DNA of 64,000 nt from positions 159,995,001 through 160,059,000 of the forward strand of contig JAUMIR010000001.1 in NCBI GenBank assembly GCA_030847615.1, written 5' to 3'. The stretch is from Gambelia wislizenii. Taxonomy: Eukaryota; Chordata; Lepidosauria; Squamata; Crotaphytidae. A program made the translations under genes and the position numbers. The notes beneath the pieces are model-generated. The model searched no databases and was not told the origin of the DNA. It was given only the letters and a program-made list of their open reading frames with translations. Positions 1 through 12,259 of the stretch are shown one piece after another (position 1 is the first letter of the stretch; each line of letters opens with the position of its first letter).

Positions 1-78
1 CACGGCCTCACAGCCCGAAAAAAAAAAACCCAAAGAAAATAAATCTGTGGATGCCTACTGTGGAAGCCTTCGACTACA
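1..78 (+). mobile_element. Penelope-like element, 3' terminal fragment
   Basis: The first 78 bases match, in reverse complement, the outer end of the PLE found at 19433-20942: 'cacagcccg', an A-run, 'acccaaagaaaat', then 'gcctactgtggaagccttcgac'. This is therefore the 3' end of a plus-strand copy whose body lies off the left edge of the window. No coding sequence is left. Confidence 0.75.
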
Positions 79-2532
79 CTCTAACAATTCACCTTGGAAG
101 TTCAACATTGATAACTGAGCTTTGACACATATATTTCCGCTCTTTGTTTTACTGTAACATTATTTATTTTATGGCATTTGTAATTATTTGTTCTGAGACA
201 CTTACGAGAGTGTATAACATATTTGAAGGACAGGGTATAAATATAATGGTAGATAGATGCAGAATATATGTCAATATAACTCAGTACTGTCTGCTCTAAT
301 GGGAAGTAGTTCTCCAGTTTTTCTGCATAGATAAAGGTTTTTCACTTTAACTGCTATTTGGTCCTTTAAATAGGAGATGCTGGGGTGGATCCTCAGTCTT
401 CTACATACAACATATGCACTGTAGCATTGACTGGTAACCTTTCCTACAGTGAAACACGCTCCATTTGAGAGCGATTATGTCCCTGCAAATGTGGCTGTGC
501 TATATAATTTGTAACCTGACTATTTTTTAACCACCATCTTTTAAAACCCACTTCAAAGGTCAACAGGGAAAGTCACCACAAGTTCAAGGTTGTTATAAAC
601 TCACACACAGCAGTCACTGTATTGTCTTAATTTAATAATTATGGCATATAACACAAACCATTCGTAGCACTGCATGTTGTGTTTAATATAAGTTGGGGGA
701 AATGTAGCTGTTTGAGTTTTTGGTGACAGGTTTGTTATAATGCTTTATACTGAAAGCCCAAGGGCTCAGGAAGATTTGGATTAAGTTTATGACTCTCTAA
801 TCTGTCTCTAAACAACCAGGCTAAGAACATTTATGCATGCAAATTTGTATGTTAAAATAAGAAAAAGCTGTATATTAGTCATAATGAAAGCTGTCAGCTA
901 AAAACCGTGCCCTCTGCAAAATGCTGCAAAACGAATACATGCACTTGGCACCTAATGCTTGATTGAACTACGCAAAAGTCAGTTTAGCTTCAGGCAAAAC
1001 TAAACCCTACCACTTAGTTCTTCTGTGAAACCAACTAGCAGTCTTAAATATCACTCATTAACAGTGCACACACACACTCTCTCACTGTCTCCTACACACA
1101 CACACACACAAATATCACATGCCAGGGAAGTTGGAGAACTCTTGAGCCAAAGCACAGCAACTAGCAGCACTCTCAGAGGGGAATGCCTAATCAAATCAAA
1201 ATCTTATATAACATAGTAAACAGGTGTTATATAAGATATGATAGATATATAAAGGTTCTGATTACGAGGCATTCAGAGTGAAAGTTAACATTTTGTACAG
1301 AGTATGCCCCACAAAAGTATTTTCCATTATTATTTTTTAAAAGGACTGAAATCCTTTCTAGTTATAAATGGGGAAACTAGTAGTATCCCTTCTAGTTATA
1401 AACTGGATGAACTAGCTCCTCTGTTCAGTCATCTTCTTGTTCAAGACAATTTGCGTACCTCCTGATTTCCAGTTTAATTGGGAGAAGTTTAAGCATTAAA
1501 ATTCCAGACATATGCAGGGCAGCTGCAGCTGTTGTCAGTTTCTTCAAGTTGTTTGTATGTCCCTGTCTCTCCTCAGATGAGATATGTCCATTAAATAGAA
1601 CACTGAAAAAAAATGTGTGCCAATAGGATTTATATAAGATTGTCTTTGAGTCTCTTTTAGTGTGGGGGTTATACCAATGTGCCCATGCCTTTCTGCATAC
1701 TGGTAAAGCAAACAAAAAGAATAATGATATGACTGTTACTTTTTGCAATGCATTTTATCCATGGGTATTTGTTCACCAGTGACGTGATGCTGAGATGGAG
1801 GAAAGACATAAATAAATTGAAGAAACTGAAATATTGTGCATGCATGCTGTTCTATACAGAATCCAGATTTTATTTTTTAAATGGAGGATACTTGAAGTAT
1901 GAATTCCACTCCAGATACAAGGCCAGATAGTCCAGAACTCTACAAGCTGGGATAGAATTTGGATGAAAAGAATTTTGGAAGCTCCTTTACATTCCAACAG
2001 GCTCTCACATGTGCCCTGTATTGATGTAGTACAGTTTGGAATCTGGTTAGTTCCTCCAATAAATGCATTTTTTTTTCCTGGCATAGAACACTTCTTGTCT
2101 TATCTGGCTTGAGTCAAGAACCCATCATGCTGACATCTTGGTAGATGGCAGAGCTGTATGTGGGCAAGGGAGGGATGCTTCTACAGTCACAATGGGAGCC
2201 AACTGGCACAATTTAGATCAGAATCTGGCACTGCAACAAACATAAAAGAAACACCAGTATTTGGGCATGATGAAATAATCTGGAACAAACACAACAAGTT
2301 CTGTAATTATAGATGACTATGTGGTTGGGGATAGAGAACTACATGTTTCTTTGCAGATTAGGCATCAGAATTAATCGCAGTGACTACTCCATTGCCAGAC
2401 ACTGGCTCATAAAGTTATGTTGCTTTGTTGTCTACAAAATGCTAATGTGAAACACAAGTGAGACACATTGCCATTGCTTATTTTGATAGTGTAATCTCTT
2501 TCACTTTTCTATGGAAGACATGAATTACTGTG
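79..2532. other. AT-rich DNA with no recognised gene
   Basis: I see no coding exon or identifiable element here apart from a CA/TC-rich simple repeat at about 1063-1112. The short open frames lack domains and codon structure. Confidence 0.5.
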
Positions 2533-2618
2533 GTGGGCAACCTCTAGATATTGTTGGTCTGTAACTCCCATCACCCTTACCATAGCCATTCTAGCTGGGA
2601 TGGTGGGTGTTGGTCACA
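2533..2618. mobile_element. hAT-like MITE fragment
   Basis: The segment contains 'gtaactcccatcaccc' followed by its imperfect reverse complement ('gggatggtgggtgttgg'). This is the layout of short palindromic hAT-type MITEs common in reptile genomes. The ends are worn and no target duplication is visible. Confidence 0.4.
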
Positions 2619-2639
2619 AGTTTTCCTCCCCTGGAAATT

Positions 2640-2902
2640 GGGCTTACTACACTCTGAAGAAGAGTGGCAAAACAGCAGGAATGTTCCATCTTTCCTGCTG
2701 CCTTACCACATGATGTCAGCATTCTTCTGGCATTATCTCATTCCTGTCCTAATAGGCTTTTCCAGTTAGCAAAAAGATGTAGTTTTACCTCGGTCCCCTA
2801 CAGGACCGGAATGAGAGAATGCCAATGTCATGCAGTAAGGCGGCAGGGAAGATGGAACGTTTCTGCTGCTTTGCCACTTTTCTTCAGAATGCAGTAAGCC
2901 CC
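2640..2902. mobile_element. Palindromic MITE, GGGCTTAC ends (copy 1)
   Basis: It begins 'gggcttactacactctgaag' and ends with the imperfect inverted copy 'cttcagaatgcagtaagccc'. The arms extend inward more than 60 bp ('gcaggaatgttccatc' against 'gatggaacgtttctgc'). A second copy lies at 7533-7830 with the same centre ('ggttagcgaaaag', 'ccacaggacc'). There is no coding capacity. Two independent copies with shared borders make this a real family; the superfamily is not assigned. Confidence 0.75.
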
Positions 2903-3592
2903 AATGTTAGTCCTTATTCACAGCTTTTAATAAATAGTAGAAGAAGCACAGACAAGCCCAATAGGGATTTTCTTGTATGTCCACTGCTCTTGCAAGCTTT
3001 CAGATGGCATTGTTTGTACTTGCACCTTGATCTGATAACCTCTGTTGGTGACAGTGATAGGCACATGTTTACGACAGGGTGAAAGAACTGGATTAACAAC
3101 AAAGGGCAAGTGTTGCAAGTAAAAGCAGGTCCTGTAGTAAGAAATTAAACAGACTCAAATGGTTAATAAATGTCGGTCCACATGTTCAGAAAATGCAGTA
3201 CAACTATCATAGCAGCATAGTAGTGTATCACTCTGAAATACAGGCAAGGAACTAGATGTCTGATCCTCCCACAAAAGAAGAAACTGATGCCAGGGGAAAG
3301 CACGTAGTACAATTTGGTTGGAAGGTTAACATTAGAATGCTAGTAGGAGAACATACATTGGAATGGTTCCCTCCTTGAAGAAAAACAAAATTCCACATAC
3401 GTAGAAGACTATCATATTCAAACTAATGTTCATCACACCATGCTGGTTTTCTATGTACTTTGTTTCACATGCTATGGAGGAGCATTCATAAATGTAACTT
3501 TTCACCAGCACTGTGGTTAATACTATGGCGTTAAACCAGATCTATAGGAAAATAGTATATACTAAATTCAAGAAGCTCCTAACCATGTTTTA

Positions 3593-3844
3593 GGAGATTA
3601 TCAGACGCGGGGAAACACGCCAAAAATTGTGTTCCCAACCACATCTGAAGATCACGACAAGAACAGAAAAGGACACCTTACCAGATGCCACATCCTTCAG
3701 CCGTTCTGGGGGCACAGCACCACTGCCACTACGGCTTCCCTTTTTCATTGACAGGGAGAAGCCACTAATCAAAAGGAATGCCTTACTGATGGGCGCAAGA
3801 CACCCCCAGGACACTGGAGGATGATGTCGTCTGGTAAGATCACC
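3593..3844. mobile_element. Short MITE with GGAGATTATCAGACG end
   Basis: The left end reads GGAGATTATCAGACG; the right end 'cgtctggtaagatcacc' is a mutated inverted copy. The interior has 'cattgacagg...actaatcaaaaggaatgcc', also seen in the centre of the longer relatives ('tgacggcctaagctgtcaat'). At about 250 bp this is a short or internally deleted member of the family at 11360, 29860, 47166, 48075 and 53545. Confidence 0.65.
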
Positions 3845-5772
3845 CCTTCCTGTTCTTCTAGCAATCTTCTGACAAAGTTTTTGCCGCAGCTAATAACGAC
3901 TTCAGGGACTGAAGCTCTTAGTATTTCTATAATCCATGCCAGGAGTAGCTTATGTGTATTACCTTCCATTTTCTTTCCAAGTTAATGCAAATGAAAATAA
4001 GCACTTGTACTTATTCCTGGCCTTGGTTCCAAAGCTTTCACAATAGGAGATCTTGCTCCTAAAGGAAATTAAAAAAGAAAAATTAAAATAAATCATTTTA
4101 AAAGCCTTTAAAATGTGTGTTAAAACAAACTATGAAAGCAAACCTAAAAGAAATAGTTCAGCTTCATGAAAAAAGTTGGTTGAAATTCATCCAAAAATAA
4201 GAACAGGCAATTAAAAAAAAATCTTTGCCAATGAGGCAAGTTAATTTATGACCACTTGAAAGACCCTATTCTTTAAAAAGAAACTTAGGTAGGTGCTGAT
4301 GTGTTTTATGCATTTAATCCTTTACACTTGAGTCCAGAGGGGTAGGGGTCTGCAGTGATAAATAAGATGGGAAATGAAATTATTTGTGACATCATATAGG
4401 CATACATTAGAAATGAATCCGTTTTAGGTATTAGCTAATGGTTCCTTTACAAAAGTCTGAGAACTGTGCATACAGAGTTCTGTTCCTGCAAAAGGCTGTT
4501 TCTGTTACTCTTTGAAGCCTTGGTAGTGAGGAGGAGACTTGGTATGGCATTGGCACTTCATGATGTGATCATTTTGAGTCACTTGTTGGTTTCTTTTAAA
4601 TGATACAGCTGAAAGAATGGGAAACATACCTTGAAGAAGCCAAATCCTGAAGATCTATATCTACACTGGGGAGCTTCATGTGACTGTGCAAGACAAGAAC
4701 TAGTTTATCCATATCATCTTCAGTGTATTTGAAGACTCTATCCTGACATTTAAAATATTTTTGTAGGTTGTGTGTGTGTGTGTGGGCTCATTCCTGCTGA
4801 ATTCTGTCTCATTTCAAGTCCTCATTATCTTTGTTTAGCATAGCTAAAGCTTTGACTGGAGTGGGGTGGATCCCAGAAAGCAATTAATATGGTAAAGCAT
4901 ATAAAACAGGCAGAAGGAAGAATGGGGGGGGGGCGATGTTAACTCTACAGATGTTTTGGAGTTCTACTCCTAGAGGCCTTGGCTAACGTGGCCAATAGTA
5001 AGGGAACATGGGAACTATAGTCCCAAACACTTGGAAGCATTTCCCCCACTACTTGGAGGCATTTCCACCACATTTCCCCACTATTGGGGCAGAGGAGGAG
5101 GAGGAAGACTGCAATGATTATGTTGATGTGTGTGAATACATGATGACAGGTCTCACCTCTGAAGGACTTATAATCTAAAATTTGGCAAGGGGAATCAGAG
5201 GAAATGAAGAAAAGTGGAAGTATGGGTTAAAACATTGTTAGATAAACATAAGAGAGGGGTGAGAAGATTTGGCTTTTTCAAATATTGAATGAGGGTGGTA
5301 AAAAGAACAGTTTTAGCATGCCAAGTGAGGATAAAGAACAAATCAATCATCAAGATTTGGACTAGATTTCAGAAAAGGAAATATAGGTCAAATAATTGGA
5401 CACTTTTCCTAAAAAAATAAGAACAGCTGAAAAACAGAACAATCTGCTTAGATTTACAGATTTTAAAGGTGCTAAACAGAATGGTAGGCCCTTTCCTAGA
5501 AAATGATTTTGGTTTAATTTCATAAGTATTACCAGACCTTGTAAAAGTTAGCTTTCTGAACTAAAATTCTCAGAGTCTCCCAGCCATCAAGGCCAGTGGT
5601 AACACCAATGGGCATCTCAACTGTAGCACATTACAGTGGTTGCTATCCAGCCAAGTAACCTTGAAGAAATGCAGGTATCTTCAAGTATTCTGAGGATTTG
5701 GTGTGCAGTTCCATAGATGTATATTCTAAAGTAGTATAATTGTTTTCAATGGAGTTTACCCACAGGTGATTG
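3845..5772. other. Unassigned DNA with a worn MITE fragment
   Basis: No exon is recognised. A hAT-like fragment with 'gttctactcctagaggcc' and 'gggaactatagtcccaa' lies at about 4945-5070, and short GT and G runs lie at 4768-4784 and 4925-4933. Confidence 0.4.
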
Positions 5773-5990
5773 TAAGCCAGTGTGGTTTGAGTGTTGGGCT
5801 AGGACATTGGGAGACCAAGCTTTGAAACTCTATGGAGCCATGGAAGCACACTGGGTGATCTTGTGCAAATCACACACCCTCACCTTCAGAGGAAGGCACT
5901 GGCAATCCTCTTCTGCAGTAGACTTTCCAAGTAAACCTTATGAGAGGGTTGCCATAAGTTGGATTTGGCTTGAAGGCACATAACAACAAT
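5773..5990 (+). mobile_element. tRNA-derived SINE ending in ACAACAA
   Basis: The head 'agccagtgtggtttgagtgt' is a degraded Pol III box A region. The body contains 'actgggtgatcttgtgcaaatcaca' and 'cttcagaggaaggcactggc'. The tail 'gccataagttgg...cttgaaggcacataacaacaa' is the LINE-derived end used by this SINE type. Related fragments lie at 8521-8541, 8638-8825 (minus) and 51254-51296. Box B is too mutated to expect transcription. Confidence 0.7.
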
Positions 5991-6043
5991 TATGTATCGG
6001 AATGCAAACTTTCCAATTCCTCTATTCCTCTTCTTTTGTTTTT

Positions 6044-6606
6044 GGACTTTGTCAAACACATGAAATACAACATCTTAACAACGCCACATAAATGCGAAAG
6101 GGCACGCATACCAGATGATGCCACCCTTTCACGTTTATGTCGTGTCCATAAGCCGTTCTATTTTATTGACAGCCCAAGCTGTCAATAGATTGGCTGTGGC
6201 GATTTTTTGCCGGCATTGCTGACATTTGAAACCTTGCACTTTTTTTCATGTTATTACAATGTGAATGCCCAGACTGGCCAGAATACTTCCAGGTGAGATC
6301 ACAACATCCAGGTAGGTGACACTCTTTTTACGACCCTCCCCAGTTTACTTGTAAGTTTTTCAGTGTGTTTGTGTGCTTTTTGTAACCTTTTGAGTGTTAT
6401 TTTTGGTATTTTTTAAAAAAATCTCACTCTCGGTATTCTCACAAGAATCTGCGAGATTTCAGACGAGGAAGTGAACAGAGGTCTGACAGGGCTGCCTTTT
6501 GCTGGGATTACAGGTAAGTGTGGTATGGGGAGTTCTTTTGCTGGCATAAAATGGCACAAATTATGCCGGCAAAAGAACATTTTGGGAGGTTGTTATGATA
6601 AAGTCC
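6044..6606. mobile_element. Long MITE, GGACTTT ends
   Basis: The ends are 'ggactttgtcaaacaca' on the left and 'tgataaagtcc' on the right, flanked by TTT on both sides, a possible 3-bp duplication. The interior carries the palindromic core 'gacagcccaagctgtcaat'. The plus strand has three splice-donor-like sites (6291, 6309 and 6511 onward). It is the reverse orientation of the copies at 37530 and 15984. No protein is encoded. Confidence 0.75.
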
Positions 6607-7532
6607 TTTGACATTCTGAAAGCAATGATTTGTTCTGAATGATATACGAGAGAGGATCAGTAATTTGTAACTGAAATAGTTCAGAATAGAGATACCCTAT
6701 CTTTATTATTTTTCAACCAGCATTTCTCTAATACAGGAAGGCTGTCTGAGAAGAATAAATTTGTATGAAATCAGCTTATTTTTTTGGGGGGGGTGGAAAT
6801 AGGTGAAGCAAGTATTTTGAAAAAGAAGAGAGATAAGTATTGTACACATCAGTAAATGGAAAAGAACCAATGTGCTGAAAAATCTCATTAATTGACTGCT
6901 AAAGTGCAATAAACTAAAAATGTGAAAAAGTGAGCAGGGGAAGCCAGATAATCTGATTATCTGAAGGAAAAGTGAAAAACATTTCCAGGAAGACTTCTTG
7001 AATGTTTTTAGTCATCAATTTAAAATTGCTCAGATGGCTTTTAAATGACATAAAATAAATTTTAGCATTTAAAATAATGACTTTGTGGAGGATAAACTGG
7101 CTCTTCCACAGAATGAATATTGGCTGTGCCACTTGCTTAGAACAGGCAACAATCCTGGGTTCACAGGGCTAAAAAGAAAAGGGAAGATCAAAGGAAGAAG
7201 GAAAAGTTAGGGTTCTAGACAAAAATAAAAGACTTTGCAAAGATTATCATTTGACGTTATGCTGGAACAGTGGTGGAAACTGGGAAATGTGTGGTAGAAA
7301 AGTCATGTTCAAAGTGAATTGGTACATTTCATTTAATACCAGTGTGTTTTCCACTGTAAGACACTGGGCTGATGTAACTAAGGAGCCCTGCTTAGAACAA
7401 GACAATCAAGAGCAAAAAGGATACCATAACAGATACAACTCCTGGTTATATGATAGATGTCTTGATAACTTAGAATAAACTGACCTGAAAAACTGTAGAG
7501 TTTCCCTTTATGGATCACTGTATGCCATTAAA
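6607..7532. other. Unassigned DNA
   Basis: No recognisable gene or repeat apart from a G-run at about 6786-6793. Confidence 0.4.
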
Positions 7533-7830
7533 GAGGCTTATTGCACACTGAAGTAAAACGGTAAGGCAGCCAGAACGTTCCACTTTCCATGCTGCCTTAC
7601 TTTATGATATTGTCATTCTTCTGGTATTCTGCCATTCTGGTCCCATGGGAGACTGGGGTGAAACCATATCTTTTTGCAAATGGATTTTTCTGGTTAGCGA
7701 AAAGAAATGGTTTTACCTGGGTCTCCCACAGGACCAGAATGAAAGAACAATGACATCATGCAATAAGGCAGCCTAGAAGATGGAAACTTCTGGCTGCACT
7801 GCCACTTTACTTCAGCATGCGGTAAGCCCC
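7533..7830. mobile_element. Palindromic MITE, GGGCTTAC ends (copy 2)
   Basis: It opens 'gaggcttattgcacactgaag' and closes 'cttcagcatgcggtaagcccc'. The arms 'aaggcagccagaacgttcca' and 'tggaaacttctggctgc' pair over most of their length. Arms and centre match 2640-2902, so the two define one family of about 260-300 bp. Confidence 0.75.
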
Positions 7831-8171
7831 TAAGTGTTTCAACTGCTCTTAGTTATGATTCTTTGTTTACTTCCTTGTTCAAAAGAGGCCTCTCCATGTG
7901 GGGACAGGGCAACATTTCCACCATATCCCTAGATAGAGTGGAGATTATTTTGAGGGGGGAAATTAAAAAATTAAAATCCAGGGATGAAGTTCATAGTGTG
8001 CCATCCTCCAGTGAGAGGTGTGTGTTGAGATATTAGGTTATTTGCCCACCCCTGGTTTATACCTTTGGTGTTCATGAAGAAGAGGCCTGTGTACCACCAA
8101 TGTAGACTTCCTTCACATAGTAAGCCAGCCTGGATCCCATCTATGTGACAAGGTTGTATTTGTAGCCAGTG

Positions 8172-8208
8172 GTGTGTGTGTGTGTATGTATGTGTGTGTG
8201 TATATATA
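8172..8208. repeat. TG/TA microsatellite
   Basis: An imperfect (TG)n run with TATG and TA interruptions. The minus-strand frame rich in Thr-His is an artefact of this repeat. Confidence 0.9.
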
Positions 8209-8344
8209 ATTTCTCTTCTTATAGGCACTAAACGTCATTTCTAGGGAGGGGAGGGCTAACCTGCATGTCCCCATGGTCCACTTACATGTTAATGGAAGTT
8301 ATGTGATGGCATTCTTAACCCCCATCCTGCTAAAGACACACAAA

Positions 8345-8415
8345 TTGGCTTCAGGCGAGTCATTCTCCCTTAGCCTAAGTCCCCATCTGCAACACAGAGA
8401 TAAGAATACTGAACT
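8345..8415 (+). mobile_element. MIR-like SINE fragment
   Basis: The stretch 'aggcgagtcattctcccttagcct' through 'ccccatctgcaacacagagataagaatact' matches the conserved 3' half of MIR-type SINEs, recalled as 'tcagtttcctcatctgtaaa'. It is short and worn, as expected of an ancient copy. Confidence 0.5.
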
Positions 8416-8637
8416 CAAGTCAAGGAAGTCACAGCTCTGCACTTACAAGAGCTGAGCTGGGTTAATGACTAGTCTCTTGGAGGTCTCTTATTCATCTCTC
8501 ATTCTGTGTATGTCAAACCTCACTTGACAGCACATAACAACAAAATAGAAAACTGTAGCATAGTGTTTTTATAAGGAATAGAGCCAGAAAATATATGCCA
8601 AACATTCTGACCACAATAATCCTACCATGCTATATTT

Positions 8638-8825
8638 CTTGTTATATGCTTTCAAGTAGATTCAGACTTATGGTGATTCTCTCATAGGGTGTTCTTGGCA
8701 AGATTTCTTCCGGTGAAGTTTGATATTGCCTTCCTCTAAGACTGAGAGTGTGTGACTTCCCCAAGGTCAGCCAGTGGGCTGCCATGTTGAGTGCAACAGT
8801 CAAATCATTACATCATGCTGGGTCT
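8638..8825 (-). mobile_element. tRNA-SINE with ACAACAA tail, reversed
   Basis: Read on the minus strand, the sequence has 'ggcagcccactggctgacct', 'cttagaggaaggcaatatc', 'cttgccaagaacaccctatg' and 'acttgaaagcatataacaag'. This is the same order of blocks as the plus-strand SINE at 5773-5990. The tRNA head is mostly lost. Confidence 0.65.
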
Positions 8826-9233
8826 CAAAAAGCTGTATACACGTTGCTTTAAAGAAAACCGTGGAGCAGCTCAATTTAACATAAATTGCTCAAGGATATA
8901 GGAAATCAAGCTGTAAGATCTAAAAAGGCAACATAAACCCTGCCTAGCATAAGCCATCCCAGTCCCTTGACATTACAGGAGCTAATCCAGCTGCTGTCAA
9001 AGCAACACCTTGAGCTGAAAAGCTTCATTATAACACCTGAGCAGATCACCAGAAATTGAAAAAGAGGTTGCAAGTCAAGGGGTCAAAGGGAGAAGTGTGC
9101 AATTCATAGTTACTGGAGGAAATCTTGGCAACAACATTATATTTTAATTTTTGATCATCAAGAAAGTGGAAGGCTTACATTTTTCACTGATCTTCTTAGC
9201 AGGGATATTAAAACAGGAGGAGTGCATGTAACT

Positions 9234-9482
9234 CATCTGTCTTTAGATTTTCCTTGGTTTTTTTCTGGGCTGTGAGACCGTGTTCTGGAATAGTTTCTTT
9301 CTGACGTTTCACCTGTATCTGTGGCTGGCATCTCCCAACCATTCTCTGAAGATGCCAGCCACAGATGCAGGCGAAATGTCAGAAAGAAACTATTCCAAAA
9401 CACAGTCTCACAGCTGGGAAAAAAACCCAAGGAAAATCTATGGATGCCGGCTGTGAAAGCCTTCGACTTCACATCTGTCTTT
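9234..9482. mobile_element. Palindromic Penelope-like insertion with 11-bp duplication
   Basis: Two PLE 3' ends lie in opposite directions. The left arm (9245 to about 9333) reads outward to the left, and the right arm (about 9350-9471) reads outward to the right, ending 'ctgtgaaagccttcgacttc'. The arms pair over about 90 bp ('gaatagtttctttctgac' with 'gtcagaaagaaactattcc'). Both sides are flanked by a perfect 11-bp repeat, catctgtcttt, at 9234-9244 and 9472-9482. The left arm lacks the outermost 30-40 bp of the end. No reverse transcriptase sequence is present. Confidence 0.8.
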
Positions 9483-9622
9483 CATAGCAACAATTCATAA
9501 CCTTTTATTCTTGACTCCCATATGTTAATCCAATAATTTGAAGTTTTTAGAAACATCCATGAATGCCAGCAAAATGGTGATTTGTTTCTGTTATGAGCTA
9601 TTATTGAATAGAATCAAGTGTT

Positions 9623-9623
9623 A

Positions 9624-9684
<61 letters not shown>
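9623..9684. repeat. (TG)n(TA)n microsatellite
   Basis: An uninterrupted TG run passes into a longer TA run, about 60 bp in all. Confidence 0.95.
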
Positions 9685-9686
<2 letters not shown>

Positions 9687-11359
9687 CAAGGACTGACATT
9701 TTCTTCCTGGCAGTAGATAGATAAATATATAAATCAGAGACATGAAATGCATGTACAGATTTTTAAAGTAATAAAATATCTAGGACTTTCCTGCTTGCAT
9801 CTTGTAAAAACAACACACCAATCTTTTTAAAAGAAGCATTTCTTATGTGAATGTAGCTGGAACTTCCAGCATGTGTGAAATATACAGTATGCATTCATAG
9901 GAACTGAACCGTGCTGACAGGTTTCTGTAAAAAGGGAGGTGATACTACTGAGTAGAATGGAAGGATTCAAAAGAAAATATTTTTCCAGTCCCTCAATGTT
10001 TTAATAACTTTTTGGGGGAGTCATGGCTTCTTGCTTTATGACAGTAATGGGTTGCATCTTGTCTGAGAATGAATATTTGGTCTTGGAAATATGTCATAAT
10101 GAAATATATATATTTCTCTTCTAGCTCATAACAGAGATGGTCTGAAATTAGAACCCAAAGATATCAGTGAAGCTGGATAAACTTGAATAATATATTTTAG
10201 GATAACCTATGATTATTAAATCCCATGCAAGCATTTTGTCTAAACTTTATTCTATTGGAACATAAAGAAGGGACTACATTCTGTTTTTAACTTTTTTAAA
10301 GCATTTGTTTAACACTAAGGACTCCAGACTTTGTAGAACAGCAGAACAGGTGAGTTCTTTCACATAGCTGCAGTTACCATCTCTGGACCAAAATGGGATT
10401 TCTTCCTGCAATGCGTACATTTATGCCACACAAATATATTATATTCTTCTCCTGATCTAATACTGGTAAAGCACCTAAATTATATTTATATAATCTTTAA
10501 ATAGAGGCATATAATATTTTAAATTCTGATCTAGAATCAAATCAGCTTCTTTAGTTTATACATGCCACTGTTATTTTATAGGTAATTATCTATTCCAGTC
10601 AGTGTTGCTGAAGTGAAAACTGGAGAGGAATGCTGTCCTTTTTATAGTAGTGCAGAAGAGAGAATTTCTCCACTTTTCAGTCTGGCAACCCTACTCCCTG
10701 TGGAGGCGGTTGGCTCCAGTGTCAATGGGGCAGTGAATCCACTTCAGGATTTAGTCTGAACTTTAAAGAACCTGTCCAAAATGATGAACATTAAGCAAAA
10801 AATAGGCTCACCATCTTGGATGGCTGCTTTGAAATTTGTACTGAGACTCAGAGCAAGTCCACCATCCCATTGACACCAGAGCCACCAGTCTCAGCTGATC
10901 TGTACCTCATATCTCTCCACAATATAGAAAGGACTTTTCAAAACTTAAGTTTGACTGGATGCCCTTCATTCTACAGACTTTTGTCTTCTTTTCTATTGAA
11001 TTATATGTCATGGCAAAATAATTTCAGTGTACATTGCTTAGATTTGGGGGTATTGGGTAAGAATCATTTTCTTTTATGGCTGGAACTGAAGGTTGGCACA
11101 CAGCTGGTAAACCAGTATTCATACTTGAATTAAGTTGCTGTTTGGCAGAGAAACGTTTTCATCTGAAAATCTTATGTAATCCCTTTAGGGATTTAATCTC
11201 AGTTTGAGACATATGCAGAAATGATAATCTGTAATGCTTGTCCAAAAACCAAATCTGTGCTATTTTATCTTTCTAATTCTGTAGTTTTGAGGTTTTGCAG
11301 AGTTGTTGGTTGGCAAGGGGGCAATGTTCAAGAAACATTTTAGAGAACATACTTGGCAT
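9685..11359. other. AT-rich DNA with no recognised gene
   Basis: No element borders or coding motifs seen. The 105-codon plus-strand frame at 10816 has no domain and no codon signal. Confidence 0.45.
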
Positions 11360-11933
11360 GGAGATTATCAGACAGGAATGAAAAAAGCATTCCTGTCCTA
11401 CAATCTCCACTCCCGTCCCTGTTATGCCACAATCACCCTCCCCACCAGTCCAGCAGTCCAGGAGTGAACAGAGCTCTAACATCTCCCTTTACTTCCTGGT
11501 TCAAAATCCCATGGATTCTTGTGAGAAGACACAAGCATAGGAAATTCAAAAATGAAAATAAAAAGAACACAAAAAATGACAGCAAGCACAAAAACATATT
11601 TTAAAAGGTAGAAGTAACCCGGGTAGGGTAATAAAAAGTGTGTCACTTACCTGGATGTCCTGATCTCACCAGGAAGTATTCTGGCAGGGACCTCCCATTG
11701 ACGCTGGGATCTTACCAGCATAATGGGCACCTTTTTGCTGGCAGGAATATCCATGACAGAAACAGAACGGGGGATCTATTAATGGCTCTCCTGTCAATAA
11801 AAAGCAGTGCCGGCAGAACAACAGCAGAACGGGTGCATAACAAGGGGGGGGGATGATGTTGTCCAAAAAAGGAGCCCATTTGCGATCTTCTGTTGTTCGT
11901 GAAACACCACTTTTAATGCATCTGATAATCTCC
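11360..11933. mobile_element. Long MITE, GGAGATTATCAGAC ends (copy A1)
   Basis: The left end is GGAGATTATCAGACAGG and the right end CATCTGATAATCTCC, perfect inverted ends over the outer 12 bases. The interior has 'gcattcctgtcctacaatctcc', 'ttcacttcctgg'-type blocks and 'gtcacttacctggatgtcc', in the same order as 29860-30440 and 53545-54155. The flanks (cat/ata) do not match, so the duplication is lost. There is no transposase, so it is non-autonomous. Confidence 0.85.
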
Positions 11934-12259
11934 ATAGATTGTACAGTATCAGCCCACACAGAGAACTTCAGCATTGTAAATGGTTAGGAATATGTTGTGG
12001 TGTTGACAAGACAATGTACCTGTAATCCCAGGAATGAGGTGAGTGAAAATATCTCCATGTCTTAAAAATACTGTTCTGTACTTTTGACAATTATTAAAGT
12101 GCCAAAAGTATTGCCACATTTTTTTAAAAAATTGCCTCACAATCCAATCACCTCATAAATGTTCAGATGGCCATCTAGCACTGGGCTTCGACTATGAGGA
12201 TATATTTGGTCTTGGATATAGCTGGGCTGTTACACGCCGAACAGATATGTAACAATGAA

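Noticed and set aside
5773..5990. tRNA-like head that could be called a tRNA gene
   Set aside because: Box A and B are degraded, no cloverleaf or anticodon arm can be drawn, and a SINE body and tail follow. The same applies to 23447, 35840 and 59860.
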